A model generated the notes under the pieces. That model saw only the letters and a program-made list of their open reading frames with translations, did not search any database and was not told where the DNA came from. Position numbers and translations under genes: made by a program. From JAJRXR01 sp041402005 (GTDB lineage: Bacteria; Planctomycetota; Phycisphaerae; Phycisphaerales; UBA1924): a stretch of DNA of 64,000 nt. The stretch is taken from positions 394,327-458,326 of the forward strand of contig JAWKTB010000004.1 in NCBI GenBank assembly GCA_041402005.1. The letters run 5' to 3'. This document shows, piece after piece, positions 21,157 through 29,236 of this stretch; within the stretch, counting starts at the first letter, position 1; the number at the start of each line of letters is the position of its first letter.

Positions 21157-23099
21157 ATGCCGACGCGACTCGCAACCCGCTGGCCGTGGCATGGCGCTGG
21201 TCGATCCACTACTCGCCGATCATGCTCGCAGTCCGTGGCGTCTCCGAACGCGTGCGTCGTCACCGCCACGCCGCCGCGATGATCGCCCGCACGGACCTGC
21301 CCGCGCCGGTCCGTGAAAGGATCGGCCAGATCGTCCGGCGCACACGCTTGCACGCGACCGAGCAGGTCGAGGTCGCCCGCGAGCTGCTGGCCCACGCGCT
21401 CGACGCGAGGGCCGACGCGAAGGGTGAGAACGAGATCCTCGCCTCCTTGGGCGATTCCCGCGCGGTCGGCCGCCTGATCCGCCGGGCGGTCAAGCGCAAA
21501 CGCCCCCTCGTCTATCAGCTCCGACGCTGGGCGATGCGCACGCTGCTCGCGGCGTTCGCGGTTGTTTTCGTGTTCTATCTGGTGCTCGCCACCCGGTTCT
21601 ACATGGGCTCCCCAAGCATCAAGACCGACTACTTCGCGAAGCTCAACGCCCCGATCCACGCCATGCCCGAGGGGGACAAGGCCTGGCCCGTGTACCTGGA
21701 CGCGATGATGGAGTGGAGCCGCGTCGAGAAGCGCCTGCGGGAGACCTCCGTCGCCGACCCGAACGCCGAGGACTGGACCGTACGAGGCCCGGGCGTGGAC
21801 TTCCTCTACAGCGTCCCCAAACACCACCCCGACTACGAGGCGACCGTCGCCGCCCTCAAGGCGTACCGCCCCACGCTCGACCGAGTCGCCGACGCGACGC
21901 GCCGCCCGTCCTTCGGCGCCCTGTACTCGTACCGCACACGCTCGGTCGAGATCGAGGGCGTCGGACGCTCGACCGAGGTGACCGTCGAGCCCGACCCCGA
22001 CCCCAGGGACCAGCAGCCACTGCTCTTCGGCATCATGCCCCACCTGGGCAAGTCCCGCCAGATCGCCCGCATCTTCGCCTTCGACATCGAGGTCGCGATG
22101 GACGACGCCGACGCCGACCGCATCGTCGTCGACACACGCGCCCTGCTGGGGCTCTCCCGCCAGCTCTCGAAGGAGCCCGGCCTGATCTCCTCGCTCGTCG
22201 GCGTGGCGATCTACCGCCTCGCCATGAACCGGCTGGCAACCGTGATCGACGAGACGCCCGACTTGCTCTCGCACGACCAGCTCGTCATCCTCTCGCACGA
22301 CATCGCGGCGGGGCGAGACTCCACCGTCACGCTCGATTTCGACTCCGAACGCATGGTGTTCGCGGATCTGCTCCAGCGCACATTCACGGATGACGGGCAC
22401 GGCGGCGGGCGCCTCACCCCCGCCGGGGCACGCATGATCTCCGAGCTGACCGAACCCCCCATCGACTTCGGTACGATCCCCGAGCACGGGGACCTGTGGG
22501 TCAGCCGCTCGGCGGGCTCGCTCGTCATGCCGATCGTCGGCGCCACGGTCCGGGGGCGCGCCGAGCAGTCCCGGATGCACGCCGAGATGATCGCCGCCGC
22601 CGAGTGCTGCGTCGCCTCCGGCCCCAGCTCCATCTCCGACATCCTCGAGCCCGTGCAGCACAGGCTCGACGCCCTGGACCGGGAACCGATGTCGTGGTAC
22701 CCGCTGGCCCAGATCCTCCCGGCGATCGCCAACGCCGTGAACACCGTCTTCGCAACCCGATCCTCCGCCGACGCGACGCTTGCCCTTCTCGCCGCGACCG
22801 CCTACCGACAGGACCACGCCCGCTGGCCGACCACGCTCGACGAGCTCGTGCCGACCTATCTGCCCAGCGTGCCCGACGACCCCTTCGCGCCCGATTCGCG
22901 CCTGCGGTACCGCCTGGACGAGGACGGGCCGACGCTCTGGTACGCCGGCCCGGACGGGGACGACGACGACGGACGCCGCCCGGCCTCCGACGCGACGCAG
23001 AAGCTCCGCAGGATCAGCGACGTCCGGGCTCGTTACGACGCCACCGCCCCCGAGCACCTGCCCGACGGCGACTGGGTCGTCTTCCCGCCCGAGGACTAG
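21153..23099 (+). CDS. Membrane-anchored protein partnered with PadR, unknown function
   Basis: 648 residues. An N-terminal cytoplasmic helical region (ERIGQIVRRTRLHATEQVEVAREL, ending ILASLGDSRAVGRLIRRAV) resembles the membrane-linked helical domain encoded next to many PadR genes. One transmembrane helix follows at about 125-150 (TLLAAFAVVFVFYLVLATRF), then a large extracytoplasmic part of about 490 residues. Near the end come WPTTLDELVPTYLPSVPDDPF and LRYRLDEDGPTLWYAGPDGDD, the pilin-like/DUF1559-type ending seen in many planctomycete proteins. The function is not known; it may transduce an envelope signal to the coupled PadR. Confidence 0.85.
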   Translation: MNADATRNPLAVAWRWSIHYSPIMLAVRGVSERVRRHRHAAAMIARTDLPAPVRERIGQIVRRTRLHATEQVEVARELLAHALDARADAKGENEILASLGDSRAVGRLIRRAVKRKRPLVYQLRRWAMRTLLAAFAVVFVFYLVLATRFYMGSPSIKTDYFAKLNAPIHAMPEGDKAWPVYLDAMMEWSRVEKRLRETSVADPNAEDWTVRGPGVDFLYSVPKHHPDYEATVAALKAYRPTLDRVADATRRPSFGALYSYRTRSVEIEGVGRSTEVTVEPDPDPRDQQPLLFGIMPHLGKSRQIARIFAFDIEVAMDDADADRIVVDTRALLGLSRQLSKEPGLISSLVGVAIYRLAMNRLATVIDETPDLLSHDQLVILSHDIAAGRDSTVTLDFDSERMVFADLLQRTFTDDGHGGGRLTPAGARMISELTEPPIDFGTIPEHGDLWVSRSAGSLVMPIVGATVRGRAEQSRMHAEMIAAAECCVASGPSSISDILEPVQHRLDALDREPMSWYPLAQILPAIANAVNTVFATRSSADATLALLAATAYRQDHARWPTTLDELVPTYLPSVPDDPFAPDSRLRYRLDEDGPTLWYAGPDGDDDDGRRPASDATQKLRRISDVRARYDATAPEHLPDGDWVVFPPED

Positions 23100-23170
23100 G
23101 GCCCGCTGTCCACATCCGCGCCTTCGGGGCCGCCGCGCTCTACCTTCCGCCAGAGCCACGGAGGGCCCCG

Positions 23171-23998
23171 ATGCGCCAGTACCTCGACCTCCTCGAGCAC
23201 GTCCTGCACCGGGGCGTCAAGCGCGACGACCGCACCGGCACCGGCTCGCTCGCCCTCTTCGCCGCACAGACCCGCTACGACCTCGCCCACTCCTTCCCCC
23301 TCCTCACCACCAAGAAACTCCACACCCGCTCCATCGTCCACGAGCTGCTCTGGTTTCTGAGGGGCGACACCAACGTGCGCTCGCTCAACGACGTCGGCGT
23401 CTCCATCTGGGACGAGTGGGCCGACCCCGAGACGGGCGATCTCGGCCCCGTCTACGGCGCCCAGTGGCGCGCCTGGCCCGCCCCCACCCCCGAAAACCCG
23501 GGCGCCTCGATCGACCAGATTGCCAACCTCGTCGAGGGCCTCAAGGCCAATCCGTTCTCCCGCCGCCACGTCGTCACCGCCTGGAACCCCGCCCTACTCG
23601 ACGCGATGGCCCTGCCCCCCTGCCACTGCCTCTTCCAGCTCTTCGTCGCCCCCGCCGACGATGGCGGGCCCCACATGCTCTCCTGCCAGCTCTACCAGCG
23701 ATCCGCCGACCTCTTCCTCGGCGTCCCCTTCAACATCGCCAGCTACGCCCTGCTCACCTGCATGCTCGCCCAGGTCTGTGGCTACCGCCCGGGCGAGTTC
23801 GTCCACACCCTCGGCGACGCCCACCTCTACCTCAACCACATCGACCAGGCCCGCGAGCAGCTCTCCCGCGAGCCCCGCACGCCCCCCACCCTCCGCCTGA
23901 GCCCCGGTGTGACCTCGATCTTCGACTTCCGGTACGAGGACGTCGAGTTCCTGAACTACGACCCGCACCCCGCCATCAAGGCGCCCATCGCCGTCTGA
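23171..23998 (+). CDS. thyA: Thymidylate synthase
   Basis: 275 residues, the short bacterial ThyA length. The start MRQYLDLLEHVLHRG is preceded by ACGGAGGG. The catalytic Cys is in LPPCHCLFQLF. Phosphate-binding arginines lie in DRTGTGSLALF and PFSRRHVVTAW, and the dUMP segment is CQLYQRSADLFLGVPFNIASY. It makes dTMP from dUMP using methylene-THF, producing dihydrofolate that the neighbouring folA product recycles. Confidence 0.98.
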   Translation: MRQYLDLLEHVLHRGVKRDDRTGTGSLALFAAQTRYDLAHSFPLLTTKKLHTRSIVHELLWFLRGDTNVRSLNDVGVSIWDEWADPETGDLGPVYGAQWRAWPAPTPENPGASIDQIANLVEGLKANPFSRRHVVTAWNPALLDAMALPPCHCLFQLFVAPADDGGPHMLSCQLYQRSADLFLGVPFNIASYALLTCMLAQVCGYRPGEFVHTLGDAHLYLNHIDQAREQLSREPRTPPTLRLSPGVTSIFDFRYEDVEFLNYDPHPAIKAPIAV

Positions 23999-24010
23999 CT
24001 CCTCCCCCTG

Positions 24011-24034
24011 GTGGGACAGGCGTCCCGCCTGTCT
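24011..24034 (+). repeat. Short palindromic repeat (GGTGGGAC family) between thyA and folA
   Basis: A copy of the window-wide repeat whose core is GGCGGGACGCCC or its complement, here in the orientation GGTGGGACAGGCGTCCCGCC. It fills most of the 51-base thyA-folA gap. Confidence 0.75.
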
Positions 24035-24049
24035 TCCTAGAGTCGAACG

Positions 24050-24568
24050 ATGCCTGCAGACACCACCCCCGGCATCGTCCTGGTCGCCGCCGCCGCCGAG
24101 AACGACGTCATCGGACGCGATGGTGGTCTGCCGTGGCGTCTTCCCGACGACCTCGCCCACTTCAAGCGGGTGACGATGGGGCACGCCGTCATCATGGGGC
24201 GGGCCACGTTCGAGGAGTCAGGCCGCCCCCTGCCCGGTCGCACCAACATCGTCATCACCACGCGCGATGACTGGCGCCCCGACGGCGTCGAGATCGCACG
24301 CTCCCTCGACGACGCGATCGCCATCGCTGATCGGACCCATCCGGGTCAGGACCGCATGGTGATCGGCGGCGGGCGGGTCTTCCGCCTCGCGCTACCACTA
24401 GCGACCCGGATCGAACTGACCCGGGTCCATGCCGAGGTCGAGGGCGACACCACCTTCCCCAGGCTGGATGAATGCTGGGTCGAGGTCCGCCGGGCCGACC
24501 ACCCTGCCGACCCCCGCCACGCCTTCTCCTTCACCTTCTTGACCTACGTCCGCCGGGCGGACGCCTGA
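24050..24568 (+). CDS. folA: Dihydrofolate reductase
   Basis: 172 residues. DHFR signature: IVLVAAAAENDVIGRDGGLPW, DDLAHFKRVTMGHAVIMGRAT, a catalytic acidic residue in LPDDLAHF, and the NADPH segment MVIGGGRVFRLAL. It reduces dihydrofolate to tetrahydrofolate. The pairing with thyA is classical. A C-rich/G-rich hairpin (24607-24614 with 24626-24633) follows the stop but has no T-run. Confidence 0.97.
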   Translation: MPADTTPGIVLVAAAAENDVIGRDGGLPWRLPDDLAHFKRVTMGHAVIMGRATFEESGRPLPGRTNIVITTRDDWRPDGVEIARSLDDAIAIADRTHPGQDRMVIGGGRVFRLALPLATRIELTRVHAEVEGDTTFPRLDECWVEVRRADHPADPRHAFSFTFLTYVRRADA

Positions 24569-24724
24569 GGTCTCGCCAGCAATCTCGTGAGAATCTGGGG
24601 GATTTCCCCCCTCCTGGTTCGCCCTGGAGGGGGTGTGCTGGCTGTCCTGGGCCAAAAACCCGAGATTCCGCACCCGATTCGTTGGCCAGAACCCGGAAAG
24701 GGAGGCACCTTCTCAGTGGGTCAG

Positions 24725-24742
24725 GAACGAGTGAGTTCGTTC
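24725..24742 (+). promoter_or_regulatory. Leader inverted repeat GAACGA...TCGTTC before cohesin-like gene 1
   Basis: A perfect 6-base inverted repeat with a 6-base loop, 46 bases before the ATG, embedded in GGGTCAGGAACGAG. The same 14-base sequence and an equivalent hairpin precede gene 2 of the array. Operator or mRNA-leader element; the function is inferred from position and conservation. Confidence 0.55.
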
Positions 24743-24788
24743 GAAATCTGTTTGTGGGACATCACCAATCCACGTGAGGAGATCTCAA

Positions 24789-25385
24789 ATGAAGAGCGGT
24801 ATCGCGATCGCCGCCGTCGCAGGCCTCGCCACCGTCGCGTCGGCGCAGGGCACCAAGGGATTCGTCGAGCTGACCGCCAACGGCTCGAGCGGCACTGTTG
24901 CCGTCGCCGTCGGTGACGTGGTCACCATCGGCGTCTCGGTCGATGACATCAGCCCGACCGGCGTTCTGTCCTTCGACATCCAGGTGACCTCGGCTGACGC
25001 CGGCTTCACCGTCCTGGGCGCCCCGACGTTCAACGCGGCCATCTTTGGCCCCGGCGGCGCGGCCCTGGCCAACGGCGCCACCGGCCTCGGCGGCTCCACC
25101 GACATCCTCGGGCCGACGTTCGACGCCCCCCTTAACGCCCTCGCCTACGTCTACACCTTCCAGATCATGATCACCGCCGCCTTTGACGGTGAGATCGTCT
25201 TCGTCTCCTCCGACGGCTCCGGCCCCAACGCCGCCATGCAGTACGCCATCGGCGGTGGCATCGTCCTTCTCCCGGGCCAGTACGACCAGATCAACCACTC
25301 CACGCTCCGCCTCACCCCGGCTCCGTCCGGCATGGCGCTCATGGGCCTGGGTGGCCTGATCGCGGCCCGTCGTCGCCGCAGCTAA
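24789..25385 (+). CDS. Secreted cohesin-like protein with CTERM tail, paralogue 1 of 6
   Basis: 198 residues. Signal peptide MKSGIAIAAVAGLATVASAQ. The beta-sandwich pattern resembles cohesin-type domains (VAVGDVVTIGVSVDD, LSFDIQVTSADAGFTVLG), and the array-specific block GATGLGGSTDILGPTFDAPL follows. The tail (LTPAPSGMALMGLGGLIAARRRRS) is a PEP-CTERM-like sorting signal: APS motif, hydrophobic helix, arginine cluster. It is predicted to be exported and processed by an exosortase-type system, which is not in this window. Clear paralogue of the next three genes. GAGGAG ribosome site before the ATG. Confidence 0.88.
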   Translation: MKSGIAIAAVAGLATVASAQGTKGFVELTANGSSGTVAVAVGDVVTIGVSVDDISPTGVLSFDIQVTSADAGFTVLGAPTFNAAIFGPGGAALANGATGLGGSTDILGPTFDAPLNALAYVYTFQIMITAAFDGEIVFVSSDGSGPNAAMQYAIGGGIVLLPGQYDQINHSTLRLTPAPSGMALMGLGGLIAARRRRS

Positions 25386-25446
25386 CCCGCTGCGACCCGG
25401 CGACCACCCTCTGGGAGGAGGGGAAGCCGCCGCGGAAAAGACAGTC

Positions 25447-25480
25447 AAACCCCCGTCCGCCAACGCGGGCGGGGGTTTTT
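25447..25480 (+). terminator. Terminator after cohesin-like gene 1
   Basis: Eleven-base stem CCCCCGTCCGC / GCGGGCGGGGG (one wobble pair) with loop CAAC and TTTTT after. The same structure, slightly changed, follows genes 2 and 3. Confidence 0.9.
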
Positions 25481-25752
25481 GCTTTCAAACACCCCATTTT
25501 GACGTCGCCGCATCCTTCCCCCCCTCAAAATCGCCCTCTCGTGGCCGGGGAAACGCACAGAACTGGCGCGAAGATCCGGCTCAGAGCCCCCTGAGCGGCT
25601 TTGAGGCGAACTGCTCATCCGCATGCCCAGATCTATGGGACCACGCCAGTTATGGCGGACCCGCCCACAATCCGGCCAAATTTTACCGCCGAATTCGCTG
25701 GCATTTCCCGTTGCATGTGCCCCGCCCCTCCGGTAGCATCACGGCGGGTCAG
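25481..25752. other. Intergenic stretch between cohesin-like genes 1 and 2
   Basis: Lower GC than the flanking genes (TTTGACGTCGCC..., CCAAATTTTACCGCC). No open frame resembles a protein. It probably holds the promoter of gene 2; no confident -35/-10 pair was recognised. Confidence 0.5.
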
Positions 25753-25769
25753 GAACGAGCTTCTCGTTC
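25753..25769 (+). promoter_or_regulatory. Leader inverted repeat GAACGAG...CTCGTTC before cohesin-like gene 2
   Basis: A 7-base inverted repeat with a 3-base loop, 52 bases before the ATG, inside GGGTCAGGAACGAG, the same 14 bases as before gene 1. The second arm is compensated relative to the first copy, which supports a structural or operator role. Confidence 0.58.
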
Positions 25770-25821
25770 ATGAGAGTCATTTGTGATGGCGGGCTTCCGC
25801 CCGTCGTGAGGAGAAAGAAGA

Positions 25822-26400
25822 ATGAAGAGCGCAATTGCAGTTGCTGCTGTGGCCGGTCTCGCGACCGTCGCCTCGGCTCAGACCGGCACCGTCACCCTGA
25901 CGGCTGGCGGGATGACCGGCTCGATCTCGGCTGCCTCCGGTGACATGATCACCATCAACGTGTACGCCGCGTCCGACAGCGGTCCTGGCGTGTTCAGCTT
26001 TGACATCCAGGTCACCTCCGGCGACGGCGGCTTCTCCGTCTCCGGCGGCCCCACCGTCGGCGGCGCGTACGTCTTCGGCTGGGCCGGCTCGGCCCTGGCC
26101 AACGGCGCCACCGGCCTCGGTGGTTCGACCGACATCTTTGGCCCCACCTTCGACGCCCCGCTGGACGGGCTCCTGCTCTACTCCTTCCAGGTCACCTACA
26201 ACGGTGGCACCGTCACCTTCAACAGCTCTGACGGCGCCGGCCCCAACCCGGCCCTCCAGACCGTCACCGAGGGCGGCATCGTCCTCCTGCCGGCCCAGTT
26301 CGCCAGCATCGTTCACGACTCGCTGACGATCACCCCGGCTCCGTCGGGCATCGCTCTGCTCGGCCTCGGTGGCCTCGTCGCCACCCGCCGTCGCCGCTAA
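25822..26400 (+). CDS. Secreted cohesin-like protein with CTERM tail, paralogue 2 of 6
   Basis: 192 residues. Signal peptide MKSAIAVAAVAGLATVASAQ, almost the same as paralogue 1. The body has AASGDMITINVYAASDSGPG, VFSFDIQVTSGDGGFSVSGG, VGGAYVFGWAGSALANGATG and LGGSTDIFGPTFDAPLDGL. The tail ends TPAPSGIALLGLGGLVATRRRR. The near identity of signal and tail with paralogue 1, against a more variable middle, suggests duplication followed by divergence of the exposed domain. Predicted surface or secreted protein. Confidence 0.88.
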   Translation: MKSAIAVAAVAGLATVASAQTGTVTLTAGGMTGSISAASGDMITINVYAASDSGPGVFSFDIQVTSGDGGFSVSGGPTVGGAYVFGWAGSALANGATGLGGSTDIFGPTFDAPLDGLLLYSFQVTYNGGTVTFNSSDGAGPNPALQTVTEGGIVLLPAQFASIVHDSLTITPAPSGIALLGLGGLVATRRRR

Positions 26401-26437
26401 TCCGATCCTCTTCGGATTCTGCTGCACACACACAGTT

Positions 26438-26472
26438 CCCCCGTCCGCGACAGCGGGCGGGGGACTTTTTTT
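26438..26472 (+). terminator. Terminator after cohesin-like gene 2
   Basis: Stem CCCCCGTCCGC / GCGGGCGGGGG with loop GACA, then ACTTTTTTT. The preceding 30 bases (CGGATTCTGCTGCACAC) recur after gene 3, so the duplicated unit includes the 3' flank. Confidence 0.88.
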
Positions 26473-26502
26473 ACGCCCTCCTTCTCTAGGGAATGATCTA
26501 CG

Positions 26503-26536
26503 CATCGGATACCCTGCGCGCAGGAGGAAGAGAGAG
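26503..26536 (+). promoter_or_regulatory. Conserved leader of cohesin-like gene 3
   Basis: ACGCATCGGATA then CCTGCGC and CAGGAGG just before the ATG. The same blocks precede gene 4 at 27213-27246. CAGGAGG is the ribosome site; the upstream part may hold a promoter or operator. Confidence 0.5.
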
Positions 26537-27118
26537 ATGCGCTCCACAATCCCGCTTACCGTGATCGCCGTTGCTGGCCTGACCACCGCAGTCCAGGCCC
26601 AGACCAAGGGCTCCGTGATCCTGACGGCGAGCACGACCTCGCTCCTGATCGGTGACCTCTTCACCATCGGCGTCTACGCCGACGATGACGGCTCGACCCC
26701 GGGCGTCTTCTCCTTCAACATCGCCGTCGATGTCGGCCCGAACCTTCAGATCGTCACTGGTCCCACGGTGGGCGGCGCATACGTCTTTGGCTGGGCCGGC
26801 TCCATGACCTCCACGAGCGTCGAGGGAATCGGCGGCTCGACCGACATCTTCGGCCCCACCTTCGACGCCCCCCTCAACAACCTCCTCCTCTTCAACTTCC
26901 AGGTCGTGGTCGTCGGAAGCCCCATCGGCCTCCTCGCCAGCTCGCGCACCGGCTCGGGCCCCAACCCGGCCCTCCTCACCGCCAGCGAGGGGGGCATCGT
27001 CCTCCTGCCAACGCCCTACAACCAGCTCAACTTCGGCTCGCTCAGCATCCCCGCGCCGGGCAGTGCGGGCCTTTTCGTCGCAGGGTCACTGCTCGCCGCA
27101 CGTCGTCGTCGCCGCTGA
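26537..27118 (+). CDS. Secreted cohesin-like protein with CTERM tail, paralogue 3 of 6
   Basis: 193 residues. Signal peptide MRSTIPLTVIAVAGLTTAVQA. Body: LLIGDLFTIGVYADDDGS, VFSFNIAVDVG, GGAYVFGWAGSMTSTSVEGI and GGSTDIFGPTFDAPLNNL. Tail SIPAPGSAGLFVAGSLLAARRRRR, where the usual APS is APGS. Closest to paralogue 4 in leader and signal peptide. Same predicted surface location. Confidence 0.87.
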   Translation: MRSTIPLTVIAVAGLTTAVQAQTKGSVILTASTTSLLIGDLFTIGVYADDDGSTPGVFSFNIAVDVGPNLQIVTGPTVGGAYVFGWAGSMTSTSVEGIGGSTDIFGPTFDAPLNNLLLFNFQVVVVGSPIGLLASSRTGSGPNPALLTASEGGIVLLPTPYNQLNFGSLSIPAPGSAGLFVAGSLLAARRRRR

Positions 27119-27151
27119 TTCGACCCGCTTCGGATCCTGCTGCACACTGGT

Positions 27152-27183
27152 CCCCCGTACGCAACAGCGGGCTGGGAGTTTTT
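27152..27183 (+). terminator. Degenerate terminator after cohesin-like gene 3
   Basis: CCCCCGTACGC, loop AACA, GCGGGCTGGGA then GTTTTT. Homologous to the terminators after genes 1 and 2 but with several mismatches in the stem, so probably weaker and allowing read-through into gene 4. Confidence 0.6.
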
Positions 27184-27246
27184 CCCTCCCCCCTCGTATG
27201 AGGTGTTCCACGCATCGGATAGCCTGCGCCCAGGAGGGAATGAGAG

Positions 27247-27810
27247 ATGCGCTGCACCGCCCCGCTCGCCGTGATCGCCCTCGCCGGCCTGACGACCGCC
27301 GCCTCCGCCCAGACCAAGGGCACGATCACGCTGACGATCTTGAATGTCAGCGAGAACATCTACGCCGTCAACGTCTACGCCGATGACGTCGGCGCTCCCG
27401 GCGTCTTCGCATTCGACATCGCCATCGACCTCGTCGGCGCCGGGACGCTCCTGACCGGACCGACACAGGGCGGCGCGTACGTCTTCGGCTTCTCCGGAGG
27501 CCTCACCCCGACAGGCGTCGAGGCCGTCGGCGGCTCCACCGACATCTTCGGACCGACCTTCGACGCGCCTCTCAACGCCCTCCTCCTCTTCTCCTTCCAG
27601 TTCCAGCACTTTGGCGGGTTCGTCGGCGCGATCGCGCACGACGGCTCCGGCCCCAACCCGGCCCTCCAAACCGTCACCGAGGGCGGCATCGTCCTCCTCC
27701 CCGCCAACTACGACGAGATCAACTTCGACAGCGTGAGCTTCCCCGCGCCCTCGAGCACCGCCCTGCTGGGCATAGGAGCGATCCTGGGCGCCCGCCGACG
27801 TCGCCGCTGA
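27247..27810 (+). CDS. Secreted cohesin-like protein with CTERM tail, paralogue 4 of 6
   Basis: 187 residues. Signal peptide MRCTAPLAVIALAGLTTAASA. Body: NIYAVNVYADDVGAPGVFAF, GGAYVFGFSGGLTPTGVEAV and GGSTDIFGPTFDAPLNALLLF. Tail FPAPSSTALLGIGAILGARRRRR. The N-terminal strand is shorter than in the siblings (it lacks the V-S-V-GD-x-F segment). Leader shared with paralogue 3. Confidence 0.87.
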   Translation: MRCTAPLAVIALAGLTTAASAQTKGTITLTILNVSENIYAVNVYADDVGAPGVFAFDIAIDLVGAGTLLTGPTQGGAYVFGFSGGLTPTGVEAVGGSTDIFGPTFDAPLNALLLFSFQFQHFGGFVGAIAHDGSGPNPALQTVTEGGIVLLPANYDEINFDSVSFPAPSSTALLGIGAILGARRRRR

Positions 27811-27926
27811 CCCCCCACCCCGCGGCCACGATTCTGGCCTTCTTGCCCAGACCACCGTCGCCCGCGGACTTTCCTGGTCATGATTGTCCGCCGAGGTACG
27901 TTTCGAGAAGCCTCGGAGGGGTCATC

Positions 27927-28553
27927 ATGCAAACCCGCGCCCTCGTGGCGGTCGCCGCCCTTGCCGCCCTTGCCGGTCTTGCCACCGCCACCAAGGCGCA
28001 GACGATCGGCTACGTCACGCTGACCGCCTCCGCCACCACCGTCAGCGTCGGCGACACCTTCACCATCGGCGTCGTCCTCTCCGACAACATCCCGGGGAAC
28101 TCGGTCTTCACGTTCGACATCCTGGTCGCCGGCGCCGGCGCCCCCTTCTCGACCGTGCCCGGGAGTCTCGTCGACGATCCCTCCGGCTCCGGCTTCATCT
28201 TCGGCTTTCTCGGTCAGGTCAACCCCGACGGCGCCCAGGGCCTCGGCGGCCCCGCCGACGCTTTCCCGCCGACCTTCGAGACCCCCCTCGACGACCTGAC
28301 CGTCTTCACCTTCCAGGTCCTCGCCACGCACGCCGGCGTCATCACCTACACCCCCGAGGACGGCCCAAGCCCCAACATCGCCATGCAGACTTGGATGGCC
28401 GGGGGGATCATTCTCCTCCCGGCGTGGTACGACGACATCGTCTTCGAGAGCGTGACGGTCAATGTCATCCCCGCGCCGCCCGCCGCGGCGCTGCTCGCCC
28501 TCGCCGTTCCGCCCGCCATCCGTCGCAGACGCGCCGAGGAGCCACGCCCATGA
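27927..28553 (+). CDS. Secreted cohesin-like protein, paralogue 5 of 6
   Basis: 208 residues from ATG 27927. Signal peptide MQTRALVAVAALAALAGLAT. Body: TTVSVGDTFTIGVVLSDNIPG, FTFDILVAGAGAPFSTVPGS, SGFIFGFLGQVNPDGAQGLG. Tail VIPAPPAAALLALAVPPAIRRRRAEEP, a weaker CTERM with APP in place of APS. More related to paralogue 6 than to 1-4 (shared FSTVP and DPSGSG). Its stop overlaps the ATG of paralogue 6 (ATGA), so the last two are coupled. Confidence 0.85.
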   Translation: MQTRALVAVAALAALAGLATATKAQTIGYVTLTASATTVSVGDTFTIGVVLSDNIPGNSVFTFDILVAGAGAPFSTVPGSLVDDPSGSGFIFGFLGQVNPDGAQGLGGPADAFPPTFETPLDDLTVFTFQVLATHAGVITYTPEDGPSPNIAMQTWMAGGIILLPAWYDDIVFESVTVNVIPAPPAAALLALAVPPAIRRRRAEEPRP

Positions 28554-29236
28554 ACCGACGCACGCTCGCTGTCGCGGCTCTCACCGGCCTCGTGACCAAC
28601 GCCCCTGCCCAGACGATCGGCACGGTCACGATCACCACCTCCGTCACCACGGTCAACGTCGGTGATACGTTCACCGTGGGCGTGTTCCTCACGGACAACA
28701 CCCCGGGCATCTACGTCGGCGCCTTCGACGTGCATGTGTCCGGCGTCGGCGCCGCGTTCTCGACCGTTCCCGATGGTCTCGTGATCGACCCTTCCGGCTC
28801 GGGGCTCGTCTGGACCGACGGCTTCCTCGGCGGCATCGAGCCCGACGGGGCCCGAGGCGCTGGGAGTTCGATCAATCTCATCTTCCCGTTCTCCCCGGAT
28901 CAGCTCGAAGACCTGACCGTCTTCTCGTTCCAGGTCCGGGCGACCCAGGGCGGCATCATCACCTTCAACGCCTCCGACGCCGGCCTCACCGACATCGTGG
29001 ACGCCATCGGATGGATCAACAGCTGCGGCGTCGGACCGTGCTTCATGCCCTACGACGAAGTCACCTTCAACAGCGCCACAGTGACCGTCATCCCCACGCC
29101 ACCATCGCTCATCCCCCTCGCACTCGCAGCCCCGATTGTCACACGCCCCAGACGCCGACCGATCCGCGTCAGTACTGCAGCACCGCGTGCACCGGCGCGT
29201 ACCCCGCGAGCTTCTCCCGCCCGCCGAGGTACTTGA
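28550..29236 (+). CDS. Secreted cohesin-like protein, paralogue 6 of 6, with run-on C-terminus
   Basis: 228 residues. Signal peptide MNRRTLAVAALTGLVTNAPAQ, then VTTVNVGDTFTVGVFLTDN, AAFSTVPDGLVIDPSGSGL and a two-Cys insert (WINSCGVGPCFMPYDEV) not found in the siblings. The expected CTERM (IPTPPSLIPLALAAPIVTRPRRR) is followed by about 20 further residues that read antisense into the end of apt (29169-29236). The original stop has therefore probably been lost and the tail extended. Confidence 0.8.
   Translation: MNRRTLAVAALTGLVTNAPAQTIGTVTITTSVTTVNVGDTFTVGVFLTDNTPGIYVGAFDVHVSGVGAAFSTVPDGLVIDPSGSGLVWTDGFLGGIEPDGARGAGSSINLIFPFSPDQLEDLTVFSFQVRATQGGIITFNASDAGLTDIVDAIGWINSCGVGPCFMPYDEVTFNSATVTVIPTPPSLIPLALAAPIVTRPRRRPIRVSTAAPRAPARTPRASPARRGT

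Noticed and set aside
24607..24633. Terminator after folA
   Set aside because: The 8-base-pair C/G hairpin has no following T-tract, so it was not listed as a terminator.
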